The notes below the pieces were generated by a model. It was not told where the DNA came from. It ran no database searches and saw only the letters and a program-made list of their open reading frames with translations. From contig JABACO010000162.1 of NCBI GenBank assembly GCA_013339895.1, positions 1-64,000 on the forward strand: DNA of 64,000 bases, in the 5' to 3' direction. Every line of letters starts with the position of its first letter. Position 1 is the first letter of the stretch. This document shows positions 12,240-32,980 of the stretch, in pieces. Source of the DNA: Ephydatia muelleri (lineage: Eukaryota > Porifera > Demospongiae > Spongillida > Spongillidae). The position numbers and the translations under genes are program-made.

Positions 12240-13804
12240 TCATATGATACATGTCAGTACAACATAAGTGCATGAAATCTTTTTTAACAACACGTGCACA
12301 CAAACACACAAACATGCATACACACACATACAGGTGCACAGCACACTGTCTGCCTTTATTTGGCGGCTGTCTCCAATAGTTCCTCTACAACGGACTAGCA
12401 CACATTCTATCATGTCAAGGCGCTGCAAAGCAGCATGAAGTGCCTATAAGGAACGAGAGAAGGCATCAGTTCTACCACACCCCCTCTTGCCCTGCCCATC
12501 CTTCCCATACTGCTCTGTCACAACCTCTTGCACAGACCTGCAGTTCGTCCTTCGGGCTGACTCCGGGTAGCACTTCCCCGGACACCTCCACAGTCAACAC
12601 GGGCGCAGGATCCCCATCCTGTGGTGCAGACTTCATCATCATCAAGCTCTGCTCTGCCTTGGCTATCTCTTCCCTGGCATGCATCTTGGTGGCATAGAGA
12701 GCCCTCCTCAGGGGGTCTGTGAACCGCCCCACTAGGGAGCTCGCTTGACTCCAAACAGTTGTCTGACAAAACAGAAAAATAAAAAACAAACAAGTATTTT
12801 AAAACCCTAATAAATTGAAATTGAAAGAAATGTAGAAATTGCTGCTTACGTGGTTACTACCAGGTTTGTCACGAATAAGAAGAAACCTTAAGAAGTTCAG
12901 AGCACCCATGATCCTTCAGATCGACCAACAGGTGAGGTGTGAATACACACAGCAATTAGAACACCAACGCCACGACATAAGGTGTGTGCACCTGTCACTA
13001 TCTGTGAGCAGATCTTCGTCATCTCGAACAACAAACATCATGTCCAGAAAGCGGCACCAGACTGTGCCCGAGAAAGGGACTGCCCACGCCACCACCCCTG
13101 AGAGCTGCATCCACTTCATTCTTGATGTGAAAGATGAGAAGTCCAAGAAGCCCAGAATGCTTCACCGAGTGACAGAGACTTCTATACCAGCAAAAACGGA
13201 GTGAAAGGAGTGTTAAAACAAAGGTTTGCGGATGCTAACTTGTAGAGTTTGTGTGTCCCAGGGGTATCAAACAGATTGATGAAATCAAGCAGCATTTTCA
13301 TGCTCCTCTCACGCTGAGAGATACGATAGTGCAACTGATGACTGGGGAAGGTAGTAATGGTGCATGCACATACCAAAGTTTTGTGTGGACAGTTCACTAT
13401 CACCCTGCATAGGAGCTGGGGGGGAGGGGGCCAGAACAAGGATAGCCGATAAAAAAACAAAAACAAAAGGACCTCCCCATCCTTTATCCATAACCCACCT
13501 CTGCTGTGTCCACATATTGAGGGTCATCCAAAACAGTGAGTTGAGAGAGTGAGCCGGAACAAGCACAGCAGTCAGCAACGCCTACACTGGGGGGAGGGGC
13601 CACATAGATCCACCATGTACCCCTAAGAGATACAGACTTGCTTACCAGGCCTTTCAACATCACTCTGCTTTCTGATCTATAAAAGACATTTCAAGGGCCC
13701 CAGAAGAGAAAAAAAATCTCTAATTTTCTTCTGATGTACCTGAGGCATACCTTTGAAGCAGCGTCTTGACGTGTGTAAGCACAACATGCAAAAGATAGTC
13801 TTTT

Positions 13805-13851
<47 letters not shown>

Positions 13852-16730
13852 CACACACAAACACCCCACATACACACCCAACACCACACACATGGATAAA
13901 ATATTATGTTGTGGCTGGGAGAGAGGTGCAAACCTGATGACCATTGGAAGGTACGATTGTTCCATGTGATCAACAAGAAGCAAGTACGCAAAGAAGGCCA
14001 CGCCCAGAGCAGGTGGACTGCCTAAAGGTGACAAGCCATCAGGGAACACAAGTGTTAGTACTCTGCTCTGACCTCCCACACACATGCATACACACACACA
14101 CATTTACATACGCTCACACAACAAAAACACAAAATATGCACATGCATCATATCACGTCCCTGGAAAAACACAGCAAGACAACTCTTTTTTTTTTTCAATT
14201 TTTTTTTTTTTTCATTTTTTTTTAAAAGACGTGTGAATGTCATTTAACTGGCTAGCTTACACCTTCTCACCTTCACCATCCCCAAGCCCCTCCCCCTGAA
14301 GCAACTGAAAGGCTCCAACCCTGCACCTGACCACCTGGTGCTTGAGGACAAAGAGAAGAAGCTCATGTGACCCATCACAGCTCTGACCTCTCACCATGAT
14401 TTGAGAACAGATAGGTGTGGCCATCTTGTGTTTCATTGATATCAATGGATAGCCCATGATGGACAGTAAGCTGAGTGCACACACACACACACAACAAAGC
14501 AGTGCCAGTTGACCTTTGCAATGACATAAAATGAATCAAGGTCCCTTAAATCAAGACTTCCTTTAGCAATGAATAGTTATGCTAAGACATTAAAACATAT
14601 ACCATTTTAATACCTCAAATTTTAATTTTCATCACTACATTTGATTACTGGCAATGACAATATATTAGCAAATTCCCCCTAAAGAACAAAAAGCTACTAC
14701 AAGTATGATCCCCGTTTGAAATAGTGTGACTCAATACAACATGTACAGGCAGTAGTGTCTGTTGTGAATGATGGACTGAGAGTGCAGAGTGTTGTGAATG
14801 TGTGTGTGTGTGTGTGTGGTGTGTGTGCAAAGTGCATCCAGGGTTTTGGAGGAGAAGGTTCCCTCCCAAATTTAATTAAGTAGTTACGAACTTATTAGAT
14901 ACACTGAACTTTTTCGTCAACAGTAGATTGTAAAGCAGCTGAAAAAATATGTAAACATTTGTTCAAAGGAACTTGCAACTCATCACTATACTTCCCAATT
15001 GATACACCAGTGCATGCAATATTTAGCTGTCATTTATGAGGTAAGTAAATTTAGAGTAGTCCTAGCCGACAACTTGATCGTTCATTTTCAGAAGGGGCAA
15101 GTGACTGATAATGTTGCAAGCAATTAGCTGTAGTATTGTACTGGAGTGTTGCTAGGGGAGGACTATAGTATACTGGAGTGTTGCTAGGGAGAGGACTATA
15201 GTATACTGGAGTGTTGCTAGGGAGAGGACTATAGTATACTGGAGTGTTGCTAGGGAGAGGACTATAGCATCACAGGGATGTATGTAAAGCTTCCTGAGGG
15301 TAATGAAACATGCTGGATTGATTGAAAGTTATACAGTTGACTTTCTGTACTTCTTAGTGGTAAAGTTTGTTCACATCAAATAGCCTCAGTTTCTCCCCCA
15401 CTATAAGTACAGAGTATCAACGATGGAAGCAAAAAAAATGGATAAAACAAAATCAATGCAAGAACGCTTCATTGCCTTCAGTAAACTTTACTAGCCAAGG
15501 AAATTATTTGTTACAGCAGTTAACAATGCCAGGCTACATTGTGGAAGCTACTTTGATTTCTCCAGCGCACAATCAAGACTCATTTGATTGATGCCATGCA
15601 ATGACACCATTCTGGGAATGTGTGATCCATTACCCTGGCCCCATGCAGATATCGCTCAGATATAGTGCACCATTACCCTGGCCCCATGCAGATATCACTC
15701 AGATATCGTGCCCACACAACTGAGGTAGAGTGCTCAGATGTGCGTATTTGCGGCCAAAGAGGGGGCGGAGCTAGGGTGTAATGAGGTGTGGGGGGGGGGG
15801 GGGGGGTATTCAAACCAAACGAACCCCCCCCCCCCCCCCCCCCACCTAAGACAAACAAGTCGTCATGAACGAACCATTACGAGTTAGTGAAATACAAAGT
15901 GTGTGTGAGGGAGAAAGGTAAAGTGAAATCTTACAAGTTTGAACACTGCGATTGGAGCAACGTCTTGTGTTCTGTTAGGGGCCTCAGACAAGTCCACAAA
16001 ACGTGCAACGAACTCAATTGAGAGTAGCAGACCATTACAGGCCAGGTCCTCGTCCAGAGTGGTACCCGCTTCCACTTCCCCAGACCCTTCCTCGTCTCCG
16101 GATTCTCCCGCTTCTTCCCCAGCTGCATTGTCCATAAGCCTCCTCTGTCCTTCAAAACCGCGCAAGGCAGCTGAGACAAGAGGCGCTACTTCTTTAAGAG
16201 TAGACACAACTGCGACAGGCCGCAGCTTTAGAACGACTGAAACGATAAGGATCGCGATTGCGGATCAATTAGCTGGTCCCCAGGCCTACCCGCTTGCAGT
16301 GGCTTCATCATCTTGAAAAAGACGGCAATGTTATTCAGTTGAGCCATCTGCTCCAACAGAGCCAGGCACATTTCTTTCGGCGAGCATAGCGTCGTGGTGG
16401 TCCTCAAGAGCTCCCATCCTCTCGACTCGGTCGGGGGTAACGGGGAATTACGAGCGAAATCAAGTCCCAGCCAAGCTGAGCTAGCAAGAGCTATGCGGTC
16501 ACGAGTTAATGTCCACATGAGGTCCGCTTCTGTGTGATTTGTTTTACCTGGTATTTGTCCAACAACAGTACATTGACACATCTTCTAGGCCGTCGCGATT
16601 GGAGACGCGCTCGGATATTGCCACCAGCAGAATAGCACTATCGCCACTAGTGAGCTACACAGAGAGACGTCAAATTCTACCTATTATAATATTCGCTACT
16701 ACTTACGTACTCATCACACAGTTGCTCCAT
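12240..16730 (-). CDS. GLMN: Glomulin (FAP68), cullin-RING ligase regulator
   Basis: Glomulin has a HEAT-like helical fold and binds the RING protein RBX1, blocking E2 access to cullin-RING ubiquitin ligases. Read on the minus strand, a likely start ATG is at 16730 (MEQLCDEY then gtaagt). Recognisable segments in order are LCSPKEMCLALLEQMAQL (about 16350), a helical region 15930-16210 with an acidic GEEAGESGDEEGSGE insert, LLSIMGYPLISM (about 14450), FFAYLLLVDHMEQSYLPMVI (about 13960), GALNFLRFLLIRD (about 12890) and LTVEVSGEVLPGVSPKDELQ (about 12560), then LDMIECVLVR near 12400. These match glomulin in order and spacing. Exact exon ends and the final codons (stop taken at 12240) are uncertain. 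The gene converges on CFAP44 and is divergent from eL28. Confidence 0.82.
13808..13850. repeat. (CA)n microsatellite in a GLMN intron
   Basis: About 20 CA units follow the exon-like sequence at 13680-13800. Confidence 0.9.
14875..15925. other. Long GLMN intron with short tandem repeats
   Basis: No coding signal. It holds about four copies of a 33-base unit (actatagtatactggagtgttgctaggg type) at 15133-15265, a roughly 50-base duplication (cattaccctggccccatgca) at 15626-15712, and adjacent poly-G (about 15791-15807) and poly-C (about 15825-15842) runs that could pair as a hairpin. Confidence 0.75.
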
Positions 16731-16917
16731 GGGGTTACTTTTACTTTTGGCATATAGATATACGCATGCGCACCGATTAACCCTTTCTCTTGCACGTGTT
16801 TTTTTTTACCGGCCCGTAAGGTTAGCGTTTTTGTCGGCATGAATTGAATAGCCAGCTGTGAAATGTGACGCGTGTTAGAACCTACAGAGGGACATGGTTA
16901 TCTTCTTTTAATCACAG
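16731..16917. promoter_or_regulatory. Probable bidirectional promoter, GLMN / eL28
   Basis: Only about 187 bases separate the GLMN start codon from that of eL28. The stretch contains pyrimidine runs (ccctttctcttgc at about 16780, tcttctttt just before the eL28 ATG) that could serve as the 5' terminal oligopyrimidine start usual for ribosomal protein mRNAs. The promoter role is inferred from layout. Confidence 0.5.
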
Positions 16918-17775
16918 ATGTCTGGGGAGCTACAGTGGTTGCTTATCCGGAACACTTCTTCCTTTCTCCAACGGAGAAAGCATGGGGAAGAAAGTGACGT
17001 TCTCAACGGTAAGCGGTAAACACTGGCCAACTGCATGCGAAAAGAGACTACGACCCCTTCGTTTCTCAAAGGAACCCAACAACCTCAAAGGTACCAATTC
17101 CTACAAATACAACGCACTCGTGAACAAGAAGGTACTGGTTTGGACCTTTAGCTGTGTTCAGTGCTGTAAAACTTTGGATTCGACGATAGGCAGTGGCAGT
17201 TGTTGCTGCGCCCGACAACAAAGGAGTCGTTCTGTGCACAAAAAAGAAGACAGGTCTGCGTGCGTGTGTGGGTTGAAAGCACGCGTGCTGATACAGTCCA
17301 ACCCGCCTATTTACAGCCCAGAGAAAGCCGGCTACTATGTTCAACCGCACCGTTATTCGCAGCGACCTCAGGCACACAAATAAAGTGATCAGAAAAGTGC
17401 TGGGCACCAGCGGCTATCGGGCAGACCTTATTGAGGTTAGTTATAAAGTTTTATGATTTAAGTTGCTGTTGGAGGCTTTTGTTCGGGAAAGGGCGAGGGT
17501 GATAGATTCACGATATCTTTCTGTCTTCTTAAATCACTGGTACTCTGTTACGCGCTTAATTTCAACCAAGCCTTGCCTATATTCAGATTTTGAGAGCTGA
17601 AGCCCGGTATGCTTGTTGTACACTTGCCGTGGCCATACTATTGATGCTTTGTGCGTTTCACTCGTGTGATCTTATTTGTTATCTGTGTTGCCAGGCTGGA
17701 GTGCGAAAGGCTGATGCCATTCTTGCAAGTCAGAAACCCGCCAAGAGACTACAAGCGAAGAAGCGTCGCCATTAG
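16918..17775 (+). CDS. RPL28: 60S ribosomal protein L28 (eL28)
   Basis: A cytosolic large-subunit ribosomal protein. Exon 1 starts MSGELQWLLIRNTSSFLQRR and ends KKVTFST at 17008 (gtaagc donor). Exon 2 (17072 to about 17131) reads EPNNLKGTNSYKYN. Exon 3 (about 17191-17252) reads VVAAPDNKGVVLCTKKK. The next exon (to about 17434) reads KPATMFNRTVIRSDLRHTNK. The last ends AGVRKADAILASQKPAK...RRH with stop at 17773-17775. Order and spacing agree with eL28 of about 137 residues. One extra G in the GGGG run near 16983-16987 puts exon 1 out of frame just before KKVTFST. In an essential gene I read this as a sequence error. Confidence 0.93.
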
Positions 17776-17938
17776 ATACTGCGTTCCGGAGAGAACGATA
17801 TCCCACGTGTTTATTAAAATTTTCATAAGCCGATGAAATTAAAATGTGTGCGTCGAGCGTCACTAATAGTGTATTGGTTAAACGTAAACGTAGTTAATTA
17901 TCCCACGCAGGTGGGTGGCATCGTAGAAGAGGGCGCGA

Positions 17939-18852
17939 ATGTTGCGTATGGTCAAGAAGCTATTCCCTCACAACCGCTTCGACGCGGTTGCGATGGCATT
18001 TACTTTCATTATGATACCAGTAGCATATCTACACGGCTTGTATAACATCCTTCCAACAGTCTACCCCGTCTCGGGAGTGTCGGAAGAGGAAGCGGCCGCC
18101 AACCGAAGTTCGTATAATCAGCACGCCATCTTCATTACGTTCCTATTTGTGAACGCTGTGGGGCACCTCTGTTACACCCTCTTCACGAACACTTCGTGTC
18201 GCCGGAACGTCCTCCCGGTGTCCCACATCAGCGGATGGGTGTTCTGCCAGACGTGCAACCAAAACTCGCCCCCCCGCTCTTGGCACTGCCCGCTGTGCAA
18301 GACCTGCATACTGCGCAGAGACCACCACTGTTACTTCACTGGGCGGTGGCATCGGTTATCACAACCACCGCTTCTTCATCAGCTTCCTCGTCTACGTGTT
18401 CATCGCAGCCGCCTACGCGGCTGCGATGAGCGCGTGGGTCGTGTCCATGGTTGTTGGGGGCTTCACCTGGCGCCTCATCCCTTCCCTGATGTTCCCCGTG
18501 ATGGCGTGGGTGCTCGGCTACCTCCAGGTCCCGTTCATCACCACTTTCCTTACTTCCGTGGCGTTTATGATCCTCCTCGGTTCGGGCGCACTCCTGGGCC
18601 TGCAGCTGGTGCAGATCTGGAACGGGCAGACGTACTACGAGTACTTGCGCCGGGGGGAACGAGTACTGTAAGGACCTGCGTAGCAACATCGTCGAGGTGA
18701 TGGGCAAGAACTGGTGGTTCTGCTGGCTGTGTCCCCTCTTCCCATCCCCACAACCGGGCGATGGTACACAGTATACTGTGTCGGAGGAAGACCAGACCCA
18801 GCTCAACCAAAGTGGTGATGCTTTCAACACTAGGAGACGGCGCCATAACTAG
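17939..18852 (+). CDS. ZDHHC24: ZDHHC24-like protein S-acyltransferase (DHHC palmitoyltransferase)
   Basis: An integral membrane enzyme that transfers palmitate to cysteines of target proteins. It is intronless and starts MLRMVKKLFPHNRFD. Two membrane segments precede the zinc-binding cysteine-rich domain (CQTCNQNSPPRSWHCPLC, then CILRRDHHCYFTG with the catalytic DHHC). After a frame change comes IGYHNHRFF and two further hydrophobic segments. The tail WFCWLCPLFPSPQPGDG matches the family end. Two +1 shifts, near 18340 and in the GGGGGG run near 18651, break the frame. Homology continues across both, so they may be homopolymer errors, though a young pseudogene cannot be excluded. The assignment to the 24 subtype rests mainly on the C-terminal tail. 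Confidence 0.8.
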
Positions 18853-18963
18853 TGGAATAGTGCAACTTGCAAGCTTATGTGGTTGGCTTGTGTGTCTGTA
18901 TGTGTCGTGTGTGAAAAAGACTCTTTTATGACAATTTCAGAGTATCATGATATAATTTAGCTG

Positions 18964-24538
<5,575 letters not shown>

Positions 24539-24873
24539 ATGGAGGCCACTGAAGGAGAAGACGCAGACGCTTTTGAACAAGGTAAGCGGGTCGTACTCTC
24601 AGATTTCGATGTGGGCACGTACACTCAAACCAAGCACCCCACTCAGAATACAAAGACCTCGATTGTCAGTTAGACCAGCTAGATGTTATGTTGACGTCCC
24701 TGGAAAACAAAAGAGATTTACTCCACCAAGAGGCTTTGAAATTTCTACAGGATGCCAAGGCAATGAGGAGCAAGAAGGATGCAGAAGGGCCTACAGCCGT
24801 GCCCGACTCCGGATCGGAGACTTCATCTGACCAGACAAAACACACCGAGAAATCGGACTGTTCAGACGAATGA
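24539..24873 (+). CDS. BBLN: BBLN (bublin coiled-coil protein, C9orf16/UPF0184 family)
   Basis: A small two-exon gene. Exon 1 reads MEATEGEDADAFEQ and splices after GAACAAG (gtaagc). Exon 2 begins after ctcag at about 24648 and reads EYKDLDCQLDQLDVML, continuing in a coiled coil (SLENKRDLLHQEALKFLQDA) and a charged Ser/Thr-rich tail ending KSDCSDE. Length (about 85-90 residues), the acidic start followed by EY, and a single short coiled coil fit the family. In animals BBLN acts on intermediate filaments at the apical surface. The match rests on a short conserved segment, so the identification is moderate. Confidence 0.68.
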
Positions 24874-25033
24874 TTCAGATATTTATTTATTGTGCGTCTT
24901 GTGTATGTGTATCAGAGAGGCAACCGTGTGCAAGTGTCACCTATATGTGTCAGATTGTTTGAAAACCACCTAGAATCCTTACCAGTTAATTTGTCCGGTC
25001 GTGCATGGTGCGCACTGGTTAGAGGTCGCGACC

Positions 25034-29171
<4,138 letters not shown>

Positions 29172-29310
29172 CGTTTCAATTTCTTCAAACAGGTTGTAAA
29201 AACCACACAACACAAAAAAAGCAACCTTTTAAGTTGCTAATAAAAAAAAAAAACAGGTTGAATCGATGAATGCGGTGAAAATGAGGAGGGAAAAATATTC
29301 GAACTAGCAA

Positions 29311-29931
29311 TCAATCGTCTAGAACGAGAGGCAACCACAGTCGCCTCACGGCTTCAAATATCACCAGTCCAGCGCAGCCTCCAGCCACGATATCCGAGAA
29401 GTGATGGCGCCCAATCAGGACCCTCGACAAAGACATGGCGATCGCCCACAGGTACCAAAGGTGGGTGCGGAGCAGGAACGGAGGCATGTAGCAGAAGTAA
29501 GCGGCAAGAGCTACGCATCGGGAGGCGTGCCCCGAGGGAAACGCATAGTTGTCGACCGAAGACACGCTAAAAGGAATTTCGCCAATGTTCATGGCGGGTC
29601 TGGGGCGCTTAAACAGGAGTTTTAGAGGAGCGACGAAGGCGATGTCAACAACCAGAAGAACAAAGAGGTTGGCGCTGTATATCCAGTACATGTTCTCATT
29701 CGTTAGTGCGTAAGCAGCAGCCAAACACCCGCAAAGTACGAACCAAAGGACACCGTGGCCGGAGAACTCGAGGCTCTTGCAGCAAAACTCAAGCAGTTTT
29801 TCCCATGGTTTTCGCGGGCGTGCACATATGCATAGAAAACCAGTCACCTGCTCATCGATAGAACACAAAAGGTCCAGAATACTCTTCACGGACGCAATCA
29901 CAAGTCGAACGTAGGTAGGCAAACCAACCAT
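29311..29931 (-). CDS. PLPP6: PLPP6-like polyisoprenoid diphosphate/phosphate phosphohydrolase (PAP2 family)
   Basis: A membrane PAP2-superfamily phosphatase that removes phosphate from isoprenoid diphosphates and related lipids such as presqualene diphosphate. It is intronless, 206 residues, starting MVGLPTYVRLV. The three catalytic motifs are KRPRP (C1), PSGHASR (C2) and SRVLIGRHHFSDIVAG (C3, with the nucleophile histidine), set among about five or six hydrophobic segments. Vertebrate PLPP6 has a longer, disordered N-terminus that is absent here. It is divergent from ODAD3 across about 211 bases and convergent with DHX33 across 139 bases. Confidence 0.88.
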   Translation of the reverse strand: MVGLPTYVRLVIASVKSILDLLCSIDEQVTGFLCICARPRKPWEKLLEFCCKSLEFSGHGVLWFVLCGCLAAAYALTNENMYWIYSANLFVLLVVDIAFVAPLKLLFKRPRPAMNIGEIPFSVSSVDNYAFPSGHASRCVALAAYFCYMPPFLLRTHLWYLWAIAMSLSRVLIGRHHFSDIVAGGCAGLVIFEAVRRLWLPLVLDD

Positions 29932-30142
29932 GTACGAATTTTTAAAAACTTTAACTAAGAAAAAGTAGTGGTTTTACCTCGGTTGACGCGTCTCCGATTG
30001 CCGTTGACCTTCGTTTACGGGACAGCGATTCTGATACTTCACTTGAATAAAGGTGGTGATTCCACATCGTTTGCTAGTCTAGCTAGGGAGGTGGGAGCTC
30101 GGTCACGTGCACGTAACCTTAGAGACGGATTTGAATACAGAT
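29932..30142. promoter_or_regulatory. Probable bidirectional promoter, PLPP6 / ODAD3
   Basis: The 211-base head-to-head spacer contains tcacgtgcacgtaac (E-box-like CACGTG, about 30103). No TATA box is evident. The role is inferred from layout. Confidence 0.45.
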
Positions 30143-31490
30143 ATGGCTTCGTCAATCGAAGACGAAATAGAAGAATTGAAACGAAAGATAGCCTTGCTAG
30201 GTATGCTCCAAGATGAACTCTAGTTCAGATAGATTATCCTCCGTTGTAGATGGTGATAACAAAGCCTACTCCGAGAGTTCTCAATGGTCCATCCGGCAAA
30301 ACAGAAACCTCATAGCGCAATTGAGAGCTGAAAACAAATCGCTGAGAAATAAACTAGCCAAGAAGCTAGCAGTGAGCCAAATACCTTGCTCTTATCACAT
30401 AAACATAATAGCTGTGCGTCTACATGTGACCGAACGATTCGAATAGGCCGACGACGATGTGATAGGTGACGCATTCGCTGCACACAGACTCAAGCCGCCT
30501 GCAGACCTACGAGGGCTCACAGGAGAAGTGTGTCATATATTTCTTCCAACTTTCATGCAGTATTATATTTCACCAACTTCCGATTCTATAGATGGCGCTG
30601 AGCAAGTTTGACCAGTCCGTGTGCGAGCAGATCAAACGTTTCAACAGCCTTCAGCACATGACCAGGAGCAAACAGAAAATGCTTCAAACCATGGAGGCAC
30701 AGGTTTTGCAGATGCAAGCGGAGGCCGAAGCCATAGCTTCCACTCCCGCTGGCAACTCAGAAGAAGCAACGGACCTCCGACAAATGGAAAACAGATTGAA
30801 CAAGGCCATCATAAAATGCAACGAAGCGCGACATATACACAAAACTTATAAAGCAATACTGCAGAAACTCGAGGAGGTTTGGTGATAGAGCTCTGAATGC
30901 ATTCATGCATGTCATTGGCACCCCCTTTCGATTCTAGGAACGACTTAACTTTGACAATGAGATAGCTGACCTTCAAAGAGCTATTAAGCTGAGATGTAAA
31001 GAGCTTGGAGACCTGGAGAGCATGTGTAATGACGCACAGCATGCTCGAGAGATGGCAAAGGTAGGGAGACAGGTAGAGACACATCTTGAAACCAGGGCAA
31101 AGGTCTTGACACCCTCATGGACAATGATATTTGGCCCAGGCAGCCCCACCCCTTTTTCCTTCCTGGCACTTGTGAAGCTTAACAACACTTGATTCAACAG
31201 CTTGAGCTGGCTAAGCAAGAGCAAAGTATGGCCGATTCTAGGCGAGAGAGGGAGAAGGTATTGGCTGAACACAGGAAACAGGCTGAAGAGAAGAAAGACT
31301 TCCAAGACAAAGTGGAGAGAAGAGTGAGGCTGTGTTTGTGTATGTGAGAGTGTGTGATGACGGTATGTAAATGGTGAGGATTGGGTGACCACACATCCTT
31401 CTTTAGCTTCGCCGCATGTCACTTCATCAAGGGTCACAGGAACATTGTAAGTCAAAATACAATGAAAGCCATATACATGCACACGTACAT

Positions 31491-31537
<47 letters not shown>

Positions 31538-31868
31538 CATAATACACACCTTCCCCCTCTCTACAGTGGCCTCTATAGAAGATGGCAAAGAGGATCAGGA
31601 TGCCAAGATCTCATCCTATGAGGAGGCACTGGGAAAGATCAAGGATGCGACGGGGGTGTCTGAGATAGAGGAAGTGGTGGAGAGATTCCTGAACCAGGGT
31701 AACACCAAGAAGCACCTCCAACAGTTGAAGGAGGAGAATACGGGACAACTGGCCCGATTAAGAGAGGAGAAAGAAAAGCTTCAAGCGCAGTTTGAGGATA
31801 TGAAGTACTCTGGAGAAGCCAAGATGTCTAGGTACATATCCGGCATTCTTAGACATTAGGCTGTTAGT

Positions 31869-31915
<47 letters not shown>

Positions 31916-32839
31916 CACAGGCACGAATTTTGTGGGTATCATATATCTGTCATACTGCTGGTTAGCATGCCCACATGATGGCCTCGAGTTTAGACCACTT
32001 CATCTTATTGGCTATACTTTTTAGTGGCCAAAGGATGTTGGAGGACTTCCAAACACATTTGGAGGAAGCCAAGAACAAGTATGTCCCTATTAAATAGACT
32101 GTGATTATCATTTTAAAAATTAAATTAACTCAAAAGGAGCAAGGAAAGCGAAGCCAAAGCTGACCGAGCTGCTCGGTTAGTTGCCCAGGTTAAGAATGGG
32201 ATAGAGCATTTGTCAGCAAAGCTGCACCACATCAAACTGGTCAGTCCCAGCCCTTCCCCTCCATTTTGATTTTCTGCTTCCACTAGATAAATTCATCTCC
32301 TTCCCCCCCCCCCCTCTCTCCTTCAGCCACAGACACATATGTTGAAGCCAAAGATGGAACTTGGGAGTGAGGAACACATCCTTGAACAGCTGAGTGTCAC
32401 CGAACAGAAGCTGGTCAATCTGGCCGAGGAACTGGCAAGCAGAGACATGGACACCATCCAAAAGGAGATGGAGGATAAGGAGGTAAATGTGCCTTTGCCC
32501 TGTTGCGCGGATGTGTTTAACTGCTGGGGTGGTTGGGTGTGTGGTTAGTTCCACCGCACAGTGGAAAGCGGGACAGCAGAGAATGTAAGAATCGCAGTAC
32601 CCAAGGCACAGTCCAAGTCAGTATTCTATGGTGAGTACAAATATTCTGAAATGGTATGCAAACCAATTGAATTGTCCTTTGGCCACCTCCCTCGCATAAA
32701 AGACGATGACAGCGGCAGTGATGAGGATGTGATGACACGCGAGGCCATGAAGAAAAACACACAGGCACTGGTAGATGCTAAAACCAAGAAGAAACCAGAT
32801 GACGAGGAGGAGACGGGAACGAAGAAGAGAAAAAGATAA
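30143..32839 (+). CDS. ODAD3: ODAD3 (CCDC151), outer dynein arm docking complex coiled-coil protein
   Basis: Part of the docking complex that attaches outer dynein arms to ciliary doublets. The start is MASSIEDEIEELKRKIALL at 30143. Later exons read SESSQWSIRQNRNLIAQLRA (about 30263), FNSLQHMTRSKQKMLQTMEA (30592 on), ENRLNKAIIKCNEARHIHK, REREKVLAEHRKQAEEKK (about 31240), KIKDATGVSEIEEVVERFLN (31567-31830) with LKYSGEA-like MKYSGEAKMS, AAKNGIEHLSAKLHHI-like VKNGIEHLSAKLHHI (about 32190), LSVTEQKLVNLAEELASRDM (32339-32480), and the tail DSGSDEDVMTREAMKKNTQ with a basic end KKRKR. Nearly all of it is coiled coil. The order of segments matches CCDC151. The stop is at 32837-32839. Confidence 0.93.
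31502..31535. repeat. (CA)n microsatellites in ODAD3 introns
   Basis: About 17 CA units. A second run of similar length lies at 31870-31912 in the following intron. Confidence 0.92.
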
Positions 32840-32980
32840 AAGGAAAACACGTTGCACACCGGACCTTTCCCCGAACCCCTCTGAATGTCTAGATCTGTAT
32901 CCCGAAAAGAGAATATATTAAACAGATAAAATAAGTGCACATAAACAAACGAACAAAGAGAAATGTTGAATGATTAGTGC

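Noticed and set aside
12840-13204. Plus-strand open frame of 121 residues within the GLMN region
   Set aside because: It is antisense to GLMN exons (GALNFLRFLLIRD and neighbours) and shows no recognisable protein family.
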